Shown in pieces: positions 1 to 8,483 of a DNA stretch of 64,000 nucleotides. The translations under genes and the position numbers were made by a program. Where the stretch lies: assembly GCA_017561085.1 (NCBI GenBank), contig JAFZDQ010000127.1, forward strand, positions 20,936 to 84,935, in the 5' to 3' direction. The stretch comes from Lachnospiraceae bacterium (GTDB lineage: Bacteria > Bacillota > Clostridia > Lachnospirales > Lachnospiraceae). The notes below the pieces were generated by a model. The model saw only the letters and a list, made by a program, of their open reading frames with translations, was not told the origin of the DNA and did not search any database. Each line of letters opens with the position of its first letter. Position 1 is the stretch's first letter.

Positions 1-2
1 TT

Positions 3-761
3 GCGAGAGCCATCGAAGGCGAAACGGCCCGCCAGATTGCGTTGATTGAAGCAGGAGAAAAGGTGATTCAGGAAACCCGCCGCTGGGATGACGGCAAGGG
101 GGAATCCTTTACCATGCGAAGCAAGGAGGATGCACAGGATTACCGCTATTTCCCGGACCCGGATTTGGTACCGGTGCTTGTATTTGAGAAATTCCTTGCA
201 GAGATTAAGGACAGACAGCCGGAATTTCGGGAAGCAAAGATGGAGCGGTATCAAAGGGAATTTGACATTCCTGCTTATGATATTGATATTATTACGGGAA
301 GCAAGCATATGGCGGACCTTTTTGAAGAGACGGTAGCTCTTGGTGCCCAGCCTAAGAAGGTGTCTAACTGGCTGATGGTGGAGACCTTACGTCTGTTAAA
401 GGAAAATGGTATGGATCCGGAAGACATCCGTTTTTCACCGAAGCATCTGGCAGCGCTGATTAAACTCACCGATTCCAAGGCCATTAACAGTACGGTAGCC
501 AAGGAAGTTTTTGAAAAAATGTTTGCTGAGGATATTGACCCTGAAAAGTATGTGGAGGATGCGGGCCTTAAGACGGTCAGTGACGAAGGTGCCCTGCGCA
601 GCGTGGTGGAAGAAGTCATTGCCAATAACCCCCAGTCCGTAGAGGATTACCGTAACGGTAAGGAAAAAGCCATCGGCTTTTTGGTGGGACAGACCATGAA
701 AGCCATGAAGGGAAAGGCTGACCCTGCAGTAGTAAATCAGCTGTTAAAAGAATTGTTGTAA
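3..761 (+). CDS. gatB: Asp-tRNA(Asn)/Glu-tRNA(Gln) amidotransferase subunit B, 3' part
   Basis: Only the C-terminal 252 residues are in the window; the frame is open from base 3 and the start lies upstream. GatB is the tRNA-binding and kinase-like subunit of the cytoplasmic GatCAB complex, which converts Glu-tRNA(Gln) or Asp-tRNA(Asn) to the amide form. Visible are the end of the catalytic GatB_N domain (motif YRYFPDPDLVPV near the left end) and the helical GatB middle and Yqey-like tail domains that contact the tRNA elbow. The reading stops at TAA 759-761. gatC and gatA would be expected just upstream. A glnS gene lies 12 kb downstream, so this complex may serve mainly asparagine. Identification is firm. 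Confidence 0.95.
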   Translation, partial: ARAIEGETARQIALIEAGEKVIQETRRWDDGKGESFTMRSKEDAQDYRYFPDPDLVPVLVFEKFLAEIKDRQPEFREAKMERYQREFDIPAYDIDIITGSKHMADLFEETVALGAQPKKVSNWLMVETLRLLKENGMDPEDIRFSPKHLAALIKLTDSKAINSTVAKEVFEKMFAEDIDPEKYVEDAGLKTVSDEGALRSVVEEVIANNPQSVEDYRNGKEKAIGFLVGQTMKAMKGKADPAVVNQLLKELL

Positions 762-778
762 AATTTAATAAAAAGCAC

Positions 779-807
779 TTGCCTTAATTGTGCAAACGTG
801 ATAGAAT
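779..807 (+). promoter_or_regulatory. Predicted sigma-A promoter of the homoserine/threonine operon
   Basis: TTGCCT at 779-784 and TAGAAT at 802-807 are 17 bp apart, and a TG at 799-800 makes an extended -10. Transcription would start near 814, about 130 bases before the ACT gene. Confidence 0.6.
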
Positions 808-926
808 ATCCCTCGGTGGCGAACAAGTGTCTTTTTGAAAAAGACGCGCGAAAACAAATGTCCGTCACGGAGGGATTTTTGTGGCGCCTTAGCATGTGGA
901 TATAGTAGCATATACGGCGCGGTTTT
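808..926 (+). promoter_or_regulatory. Structured leader ahead of the ACT-hom operon
   Basis: Three foldable segments follow the promoter: an 11-bp arm pair with one mismatch (808-818 with 866-876) that ends in TTTTT at 876-880; a perfect small hairpin GTCTTTTT/AAAAAGAC at 829-845; and GCGCC 884-888 pairing with GGCGC 916-920, followed by GGTTTT. The two hairpin-plus-T-run units could be terminators or attenuators. The left arm of the first begins slightly upstream of the predicted start of transcription, so it may instead end gatB read-through. No known riboswitch was recognised. Confidence 0.4.
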
Positions 927-944
927 GTGAATTTGAGGTAGTTT

Positions 945-1382
945 ATGGCGAAAAGATATTATGTAGTAAAGGAGCAGGCGGTACCGGAAGTTCTACTTAA
1001 GGTTGTGGAAGCCAAGAAGCTTTTGGACAGTGGTAAAGTACATACGGTGAATGAAGCTGCCGACCAGGTTGGCATCAGCCGCAGTTCTTTTTACAAGTAC
1101 AAAGAAGATATTTTTGAATTTCATGAACATTCACAGGGAACAACCATCACCCTTACCTTCCAAATGGAGGATGAGCCGGGGCTTTTGTCGGACGTGCTGA
1201 ATATTATTGCACAGTTCGGTGCCAATATCCTGACCATTCACCAGAGTATTCCGATTAACGGAGTTGCATCGTTGAGCCTGAGCGTACAGGTGCTTCCCAC
1301 CACAGGCGATGTATCAGAGATGTTGGAAGCCATGGAAGGGCATCCGGGTGTCAGAAATGTTAAATTATTAGCGAAAGAGTAG
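945..1382 (+). CDS. ACT domain-containing regulatory protein (PheB/UPF0735 type)
   Basis: A 145-aa cytoplasmic protein. Residues about 31-52 form a short helix-turn-helix-like segment (EAADQVGISRSSFYKYK), and residues about 68-143 form an ACT domain beginning TITLTFQMEDEPGLLSDVLN, the usual amino-acid-binding beta-alpha-beta fold. Family members (often named PheB) lie next to hom or prephenate genes and are thought to sense an amino acid, but no reaction is established. The ATG at 945 follows GAGG with suitable spacing. Homoserine dehydrogenase begins 12 bases after the stop, which points to a shared transcript and a role in aspartate-family control. The family call is firm; the ligand is unknown. 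Confidence 0.85.
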   Translation: MAKRYYVVKEQAVPEVLLKVVEAKKLLDSGKVHTVNEAADQVGISRSSFYKYKEDIFEFHEHSQGTTITLTFQMEDEPGLLSDVLNIIAQFGANILTIHQSIPINGVASLSLSVQVLPTTGDVSEMLEAMEGHPGVRNVKLLAKE

Positions 1383-1394
1383 GAGGATAAGTCA

Positions 1395-2597
1395 ATGATT
1401 CAGGTAGCAGTATTCGGATACGGTACAGTAGGGAAAGGTGTCGTAGAAGTCATTGAAACAAATAAAGCACTGGTAAACAAGAAAGCAGGAGAAGAACTGA
1501 ACGTAAAATATATTTTGGACTTACTGGACTTCCCGGAAGATCCTTACGGAGATAAAGTAGTTCATGATGTAGACGTGATTTTAAACGACCCTGAGGTGCA
1601 GATTGTCTGCGAAACCATGGGCGGAACCAGAGTGGCATATGATTATACCAAACGTGCACTTCTTGCAGGAAAGAGCGTATGTACCTCCAATAAGGAAATG
1701 GTAGCAGCCTTCGGTCCCGAAATGTTAGCCCTTGCCCGCGAGAATAAGTGTAATTACTTATTTGAAGCAAGTGTAGGCGGCGGTATTCCCATTATCCGTC
1801 CTATCAACAGCGCACTTACAGCAGAAAAAATTGAAGCAATCACAGGTATTTTAAACGGTACCACCAATTATATTTTGACCAAGATGGAAAGAGAAGGTGC
1901 TAACTTTGAAGACGTACTGAAGCAGGCACAGGATCTTGGTTATGCGGAGAAGAATCCTGAAGCGGACGTGGAAGGCTATGATGCCTGCCGTAAGATTGCG
2001 ATTTTATCTTCCCTGATGGCAGGAAAGAATGTGAAATATGAAGATATTTATACCGAAGGAATTACCAAGATTACCGCAACAGACTTTGTTTACGCAAAGA
2101 GCATGAATAAGACCATCAAGCTGCTTGCACAGAGCAAGGAAGTAGACGGCAAGATTTATGCAATGGTATCTCCTTTTATGATTGGTGCAGACCATCCGCT
2201 TGCTATGGTAAATGATGTATTTAATGCAGTATTTGTACATAGCAACATGTTAGATGATTCCATGTATTACGGACGTGGCGCAGGGAAGCTTGCAACCGCA
2301 AGTGCCGTGGTAGCAGACGTGATTGACTGCGCAAGAAACATGGACAGAACCATTCCCTGCTTCTGGGAAGCTGAGAATGTGGTTCTTGGCGGTATTGAAG
2401 ATGCCAAGAGAAGCTTCTTTGTAAGAGTTTCCGCAGACAAGGAAAGCGAAGCGAAAGCAGTATTCGGAACTGTTTCTGCAGTAGCTGCTGACGTAGCAGG
2501 CGAATTTGCTTTTGTAACAGATGTGATGACAGAAAAAGAATTCAGTGAAAAGGCTGATAAGGTAGGAATCCTTAGCAGAATCAGAATCGAGGCATAA
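1395..2597 (+). CDS. hom: Homoserine dehydrogenase
   Basis: This 400-aa enzyme reduces aspartate semialdehyde to homoserine with NAD(P)H, the branch step to threonine and methionine. The N terminus has the Rossmann motif VFGYGTVGKGV (residues about 6-16). The catalytic domain includes the conserved EASVGGGIPII and GILNGTTNYILT segments. The C-terminal 60 residues are ACT-like but shorter than in the Gram-negative bifunctional enzymes. The start at 1395 is preceded by AGGAGGATAAGTCA. The next gene starts 1 base after its stop and aspartate kinase follows, so the operon makes homoserine from aspartate apart from the semialdehyde dehydrogenase. Confidence 0.95.
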   Translation: MIQVAVFGYGTVGKGVVEVIETNKALVNKKAGEELNVKYILDLLDFPEDPYGDKVVHDVDVILNDPEVQIVCETMGGTRVAYDYTKRALLAGKSVCTSNKEMVAAFGPEMLALARENKCNYLFEASVGGGIPIIRPINSALTAEKIEAITGILNGTTNYILTKMEREGANFEDVLKQAQDLGYAEKNPEADVEGYDACRKIAILSSLMAGKNVKYEDIYTEGITKITATDFVYAKSMNKTIKLLAQSKEVDGKIYAMVSPFMIGADHPLAMVNDVFNAVFVHSNMLDDSMYYGRGAGKLATASAVVADVIDCARNMDRTIPCFWEAENVVLGGIEDAKRSFFVRVSADKESEAKAVFGTVSAVAADVAGEFAFVTDVMTEKEFSEKADKVGILSRIRIEA

Positions 2598-2598
2598 A

Positions 2599-3807
2599 AT
2601 GAGTAACAAAAAATATATCGTAGTGCTTGGAGACGGTATGGCAGATGAGCCTATTGAGGCTTTGGGCGGGAAAACACCCTTGGAAGCGGCGGTAACTCCT
2701 ACCCTGGACCGTTTAAGCAAGCAGGCCGAAATCGGCCTTGTACATACCATTCCCGAAGGCATGAAGCCCGGGTCCGATACGGCCAACCTTTCCGTTCTCG
2801 GATATGATCCGAAGATTTATTATTCCGGACGTTCTCCGCTTGAAGCATTAAGCATCGGCGTCCCCATGAAGGATACGGATATTGCCCTTCGTTGTAATAT
2901 CGTAACCATTTCCGAAGAGGAATCCGTATTTGAAGAAAAAACAATCATCGACCACAGCTCAAGCGAAATCAGCACGGAGGATTGTGCGGTACTTCTGGAA
3001 GCAGTCCGCAAGGAACTGCAGAATGAAACTTATCAGTTTTATGTAGGTACCAGCTATCGTCACTGTCTGATTTGGAATCAAGGGGAAGTAATTGAATTAT
3101 CCCAGCCCCATGATATTCTGGGCCGTGTAATCGGAGCGTATCTTCCTACAGACGCAAACCTTCTTTCCATGATGAAGAGAAGCTATGAAATATTGGTAAA
3201 TCACCCCATTAACATAGAGCGTAAGAAACAGGGATTAAATCCTGCCAACTGCTGCTGGTTCTGGGGCGCCGGTACCAAGCCCGCGTTATCTTCCTTTGAG
3301 GAGAAAAACGGTGTGAAGGGTATGATGGTTTCCGCAGTAGACTTGTTAAAAGGAATTGCGGTAGGTGCCGGTATGGGCGTGGCCCATGTAGAAGGTGCCA
3401 ACGGCGGATTACATACCAATTATGAAGGTAAGGTGCAGGCGGCATTAGATGCGCTTGATGGCGAATATGACTACGCTTACATTCACGTGGAAGCACCGGA
3501 TGAAATGGGTCATCAGGGCAGCGTGGAACGTAAGGTACAGGCCATTGAATATCTGGATAGCAGAGTCATTTTACCGTTAACCAAAGCACTGGATGAAAAG
3601 AATACGAAGTACAGGCTTTTGGTAATGCCTGACCATCCCACACCGATTCGCTTAAGAACCCATACGGCAGACAGTATTCCTTATTTGTTGTATGACAGCA
3701 GCGATAAGAAGGAGTGCACCTGGGATTACAGTGAAAAAGATGCGAAAGCAAGCGGCAATTTTGTAGAAAAGGGACATACCATTATCGATAAATTGCTTGA
3801 AAAATAA
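2599..3807 (+). CDS. AP-superfamily phosphoglycerate-mutase-like protein; predicted homoserine kinase analogue
   Basis: The 402-aa product belongs to the archaeal-type cofactor-independent phosphoglycerate mutase family (COG3635, alkaline-phosphatase superfamily). The metal-binding GDGMAD is at residues 11-16, the nucleophile region GSDTANLS at 58-65, the segment HVEAPDEMGHQG follows, and a DHPTP segment lies near residue 343. The gene sits between hom and aspartate kinase with one base separating it from hom and no independent ribosome site beyond GAGG inside hom, so translation is probably coupled. In genomes lacking thrB this family has been predicted by context to phosphorylate homoserine. 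Mutase activity on 3-phosphoglycerate is the alternative. The family is clear; the substrate is inferred. Confidence 0.8.
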   Translation: MSNKKYIVVLGDGMADEPIEALGGKTPLEAAVTPTLDRLSKQAEIGLVHTIPEGMKPGSDTANLSVLGYDPKIYYSGRSPLEALSIGVPMKDTDIALRCNIVTISEEESVFEEKTIIDHSSSEISTEDCAVLLEAVRKELQNETYQFYVGTSYRHCLIWNQGEVIELSQPHDILGRVIGAYLPTDANLLSMMKRSYEILVNHPINIERKKQGLNPANCCWFWGAGTKPALSSFEEKNGVKGMMVSAVDLLKGIAVGAGMGVAHVEGANGGLHTNYEGKVQAALDALDGEYDYAYIHVEAPDEMGHQGSVERKVQAIEYLDSRVILPLTKALDEKNTKYRLLVMPDHPTPIRLRTHTADSIPYLLYDSSDKKECTWDYSEKDAKASGNFVEKGHTIIDKLLEK

Positions 3808-3830
3808 AGAACGTTTATGAGGAGAGAGAC

Positions 3831-5150
3831 ATGAAAAAAGTAGTAAAGTTTGGCGGAAGTTCTCTTGCCAGCGCACAGCAGTTTAAAAAGGTAGGAGAAA
3901 TCATCCATGCAGATAAAGAGAGGAAATATGTAGTACCTTCCGCTCCCGGAAAAAGATTTTCTAACGACACCAAGGTAACCGATATGTTATACGGTTGCTA
4001 CAGATTAGCAGAAGCAGGCAAAGACTTCAAAAAGGAGCTTGCTGCAATCGAAGCACGTTACCAGGAAATTATCGACGGACTTGCCCTTACCCTTACCCTG
4101 ACAGAAGAGTTTAAGGTAATTGAAAAGGATTTCAAGGCAAAAGCAGGTGAAAACTACGCGGCTTCCCGTGGGGAATTTTTAAACGGTAAAATTATGGCTG
4201 CTTATCTTGGCTATGAATTTATTGATGCGGCTGAAGTAATCCGCTTTAAGGAAAACGGTGACTTTGATTCAGAAGTAACCAATCAGATTCTGAAGGAAAG
4301 ACTTGACGGTGTAGAAAGAGCGGTAATTCCCGGATTCTACGGCGCATACGAAAACGGCGTGGTGAAAACCTTCTCCAGAGGCGGTTCCGATATTACCGGT
4401 TCCATCGTGGCAAGAGCCATCAAGGCAGATGTATACGAAAACTGGACCGACGTATCCGGTATTTTGGTAGCGGACCCCAGAATCATTGATAATCCCGAAC
4501 CTATCGATATCGTAACCTACAGGGAACTTCGTGAACTTTCTTACATGGGCTTTAGCGTACTTCATGAAGACGCCATCTTCCCGGTAAGAAGAGAAGGTAT
4601 CCCGATTAATATCCGTAACACCAACAAGCCTGAGGATGAAGGTACCTGGATTGTAGAAAGTACCTGCCAGAAATCCAAATATGTCATCACCGGTATTGCA
4701 GGTAAGAAGGGCTTTTGCTCCGTTAATATTGAAAAAGAGCAGATGAACTCCGAGGTTGGTTTCGGACGTAAGGTGCTTCAGGCCTTTGAAGACTACGGTA
4801 TCTCCTTTGAGCATACTCCTTCCGGAATTGATACCATGACAGTGTTCGTACATCAGGATGAATTCATGCATAAGGAACAGAAGGTGGTATCTGCAATTCA
4901 CAGACTGGCAGACCCCGACTCCATCGATATTGAAGCTGACCTTGCACTGATTGCGGTTGTAGGACGCGGTATGAAGTCTACGAGGGGTACAGCGGGACGT
5001 ATTTTCTCCGCCCTTTCCCATGCAAACGTAAACGTAAAGATGATTGACCAGGGATCCAGTGAGCTTAACATCATCATCGGTGTTACCAATGAAGATTTCG
5101 AAGCGGCAATCAAAGCAATTTATGATATTTTCGTATTAATCAGATTATAA
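3831..5150 (+). CDS. Aspartate kinase
   Basis: This 439-aa enzyme phosphorylates aspartate, the first step of the lysine/threonine/methionine family. The ATP site motif KFGGSSLA is at residues 6-13, FSRGGSDITG lies in the catalytic domain, and two C-terminal ACT domains follow (one begins near VITGIAGKKGFCSVNIEKE, the other near LALIAVVGRGMKSTRGTAGR), which would bind the feedback amino acid. The length fits a monofunctional class III-like enzyme. The ATG at 3831 follows GAGGAGAGAGAC. It closes the hom operon and is followed by a strong terminator. Because it is clustered with hom, feedback by threonine is more likely than by lysine, but this is inference. Confidence 0.93.
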   Translation: MKKVVKFGGSSLASAQQFKKVGEIIHADKERKYVVPSAPGKRFSNDTKVTDMLYGCYRLAEAGKDFKKELAAIEARYQEIIDGLALTLTLTEEFKVIEKDFKAKAGENYAASRGEFLNGKIMAAYLGYEFIDAAEVIRFKENGDFDSEVTNQILKERLDGVERAVIPGFYGAYENGVVKTFSRGGSDITGSIVARAIKADVYENWTDVSGILVADPRIIDNPEPIDIVTYRELRELSYMGFSVLHEDAIFPVRREGIPINIRNTNKPEDEGTWIVESTCQKSKYVITGIAGKKGFCSVNIEKEQMNSEVGFGRKVLQAFEDYGISFEHTPSGIDTMTVFVHQDEFMHKEQKVVSAIHRLADPDSIDIEADLALIAVVGRGMKSTRGTAGRIFSALSHANVNVKMIDQGSSELNIIIGVTNEDFEAAIKAIYDIFVLIRL

Positions 5151-5190
5151 AATCGGACAGGAAATTACCGATAAACAGGCGAATAAAAAA

Positions 5191-5216
5191 CCGAAGCGTA
5201 AAGCTTCGGTTTTTGT
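5191..5216. terminator. Bidirectional intrinsic terminator
   Basis: Perfect stem CCGAAGC (5191-5197) / GCTTCGG (5203-5209) with a 5-base loop, preceded by AAAAAA and followed by TTTTTGTTTT. It lies between the convergent aspartate kinase gene and the leftward gene ending at 5218, so it can end both transcripts. Confidence 0.9.
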
Positions 5217-5217
5217 T

Positions 5218-6081
5218 TTAAAATATCGATTCTGCAATTGCTTCCTCAAAGGGGATGTTTTCATCAAACAGGAAGTGTAAATATTGAATACATACCTCCG
5301 GACGTTTGGTGGTGCCGGCGATGCCGAAGATGGGCACCCTTCCGGGATAGGAGTTGGTCTTCTGAATAAAAGGAGAATCCTCCAGGAAGATTCCGACAGG
5401 TACCGGTTCTTCCATAGTGGAAGGGTCTCTGTGGGTGTCGGCCTCGGCTATGATATCTTCTAAGGTGGCATCCCTGCGGATTTCTGCTTCTTCCATCATT
5501 TCTTCATAGGTGATGGGATTTTCTTCGGCCCTGCGGATGGCGGCCAAATCAATATAGTAAAGTCTGTCCTTATGGAGTTCTAAATCCTCTTCGGAAAGAT
5601 ATTCCCTTAAATCGGCCATCATGCCGTTAAAGGAGTAGTTAAAGAAAACCTGGTCATTAAGCACGCAGGCATCTAAGTCCCGGCTCTGGATTAAAGCAAC
5701 CATTTGCTGGTTGGTGGCCACATCGAATTCGGACATGGTCTGATAGGAAAAAGAAGAGTCCGTGTCAATCAGGCATTCGGCAGTTTCGGTATCGATACCG
5801 ATGTAATCACCGAATTTCGTTTCCATGGTTGCCCGGTCCAGCATATATGCATTAAGCATAACCCCATAAAAGGCGGTATCTTTCTTGGTAACGACGGTAA
5901 CAACTAAATTAATGATGACACACAGGATCAGTACGGTAACAAAGGTGTGTACTTTATAATAATGCCAGAAATAGGAAAGTTTGCCCTTTAGGGTCATATC
6001 CTTCATCTTTTGGGTTTGTTCCCTGATTTCGTCATTTACTCCGCGGTAGGGTCTTGGTTCTCTTTTGTCTTTTGGAGCCAT
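5218..6081 (-). CDS. Single-pass membrane protein with a large extracytoplasmic domain
   Basis: A 287-aa protein of unrecognised family. The first 45 residues are basic and cytoplasmic; a hydrophobic segment at about 45-67 (VHTFVTVLILCVIINLVVTVV) is the only membrane helix; the remaining 220 residues are outside. The domain is acidic, with many D and E, and contains no catalytic motif I can name. The final part (DSPFIQKTNSYPGRVPIFGIA and following) resembles the tail of a solute-binding fold only loosely. A GATGAGGA ribosome site precedes the ATG. It is a monocistronic leftward gene ending in the terminator shared with aspartate kinase. No function is proposed. Confidence 0.75.
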   Translation of the reverse strand: MAPKDKREPRPYRGVNDEIREQTQKMKDMTLKGKLSYFWHYYKVHTFVTVLILCVIINLVVTVVTKKDTAFYGVMLNAYMLDRATMETKFGDYIGIDTETAECLIDTDSSFSYQTMSEFDVATNQQMVALIQSRDLDACVLNDQVFFNYSFNGMMADLREYLSEEDLELHKDRLYYIDLAAIRRAEENPITYEEMMEEAEIRRDATLEDIIAEADTHRDPSTMEEPVPVGIFLEDSPFIQKTNSYPGRVPIFGIAGTTKRPEVCIQYLHFLFDENIPFEEAIAESIF

Positions 6082-6294
6082 TTTAAAATTTCCTCATCTT
6101 TCTACTTGCAAAATTTCAAGAAGTGTATTAATATACTCATAATTTACTTATTTCATTAGACTATCATAAAGGGATTGGAAATGAAAGTCAATGAAACAAA
6201 AGGAATAAAAGTATTAAAAATTCATGAACTGTTTCTAAAGTATGAATACTTTCGGACAAAGAGAAATCTTTTCTGAAAACGGAATTGATATGAC

Positions 6295-6323
6295 TTGAAA
6301 CTTTCGGGGAAATATACTATTAT
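6295..6323 (+). promoter_or_regulatory. Predicted sigma-A promoter for the DUF6106-like gene
   Basis: TTGAAA (6295-6300), 17-bp spacer, TATTAT (6318-6323). It lies in the 300-bp AT-rich spacer between two divergent genes; no other structured element was seen there. Confidence 0.55.
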
Positions 6324-6386
6324 ATATTATTATAGATTTTTACTTCACAGGAAATTCCTATGAAGTTTATAAGGAAAGAGGACGAC

Positions 6387-6881
6387 ATGAACGAAACCTA
6401 CGTTGAAGTACTTGTTAAGAGAAAAACACCGATTATTATGTCATTTCTTAAGATTTTGACTATTATGATAGCGGTGTGTTTTGTTTTATTGGGGGCAGTT
6501 TTCGGGCCTGCAATTATTATCGGAGTGGTAATGGGAATTGCCGCTTATTTTATTTATCTGAATGCTGATGTAGAGTATGAGTATCTCTATGTGGACAGGG
6601 AACTTACCGTAGATAAGATTATGGCCAAGTCCAAAAGAAAGAGAATTGCTTCTTTTGATATGGGTAAGATGGAAGTGCTTGCACCCATCAATTCCCATCA
6701 GTTAGACAGCTACAAAAACCGCAAGGTGAAGGTGGTGGATTTTTCTTCCGGTGAAGTAACACAGCCGGATAAAAGATTCGCATTCTTTTATGACGGAACC
6801 ACACAGGTTATCATTGAACCGAACGGGGAACTGATTAAGGCGATTACCATGATTGCACCCCGCAAGGTATTTAAAGATTAG
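6387..6881 (+). CDS. DUF6106-like small membrane protein
   Basis: I chose the ATG at 6387 because AAGGA (6371) and AGAGGA (6377) sit just upstream; an in-frame ATG at 6360 lacks a site. The 164-aa product starts MNETYVEVLVKRKTP. Two closely spaced hydrophobic helices (about residues 15-35 and 37-55) are followed by a mainly beta C-terminal domain with YEYLYVDRELTVDKI and KVVDFSSGEV. This layout is shared by DUF6106 proteins found widely in Lachnospiraceae, whose role is unknown. guaB begins 45 bases downstream on the same strand and could be co-transcribed. The family call rests on recall of its pattern. Confidence 0.7.
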   Translation: MNETYVEVLVKRKTPIIMSFLKILTIMIAVCFVLLGAVFGPAIIIGVVMGIAAYFIYLNADVEYEYLYVDRELTVDKIMAKSKRKRIASFDMGKMEVLAPINSHQLDSYKNRKVKVVDFSSGEVTQPDKRFAFFYDGTTQVIIEPNGELIKAITMIAPRKVFKD

Positions 6882-8381
<1,500 letters not shown>

Positions 8382-8400
8382 TATAATAAAATAGAAGAAT

Positions 8401-8431
8401 AGGAGAAATGACCAGGGGGGTCATTTCTCCT
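8401..8431 (+). terminator. Long hairpin after guaB, possible terminator
   Basis: AGGAGAAATGACC (8401-8413) pairs perfectly with GGTCATTTCTCCT (8419-8431) around a 5-base loop. The following bases ATATTAGATATTCTTT give only an interrupted T run, so termination efficiency is uncertain. Confidence 0.6.
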
Positions 8432-8483
8432 ATATTAGATATTCTTTGGAAGGTAAGGGTATCAGAATTGGGAGGAGACAGAA

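Noticed and set aside
808-926. Known riboswitch
   Set aside because: No motif of the common riboswitch classes was recognised by eye.
4269-5021. Long open frame antisense to aspartate kinase
   Set aside because: It is a shadow frame of the well-conserved kinase, with no ribosome site or recognisable family.
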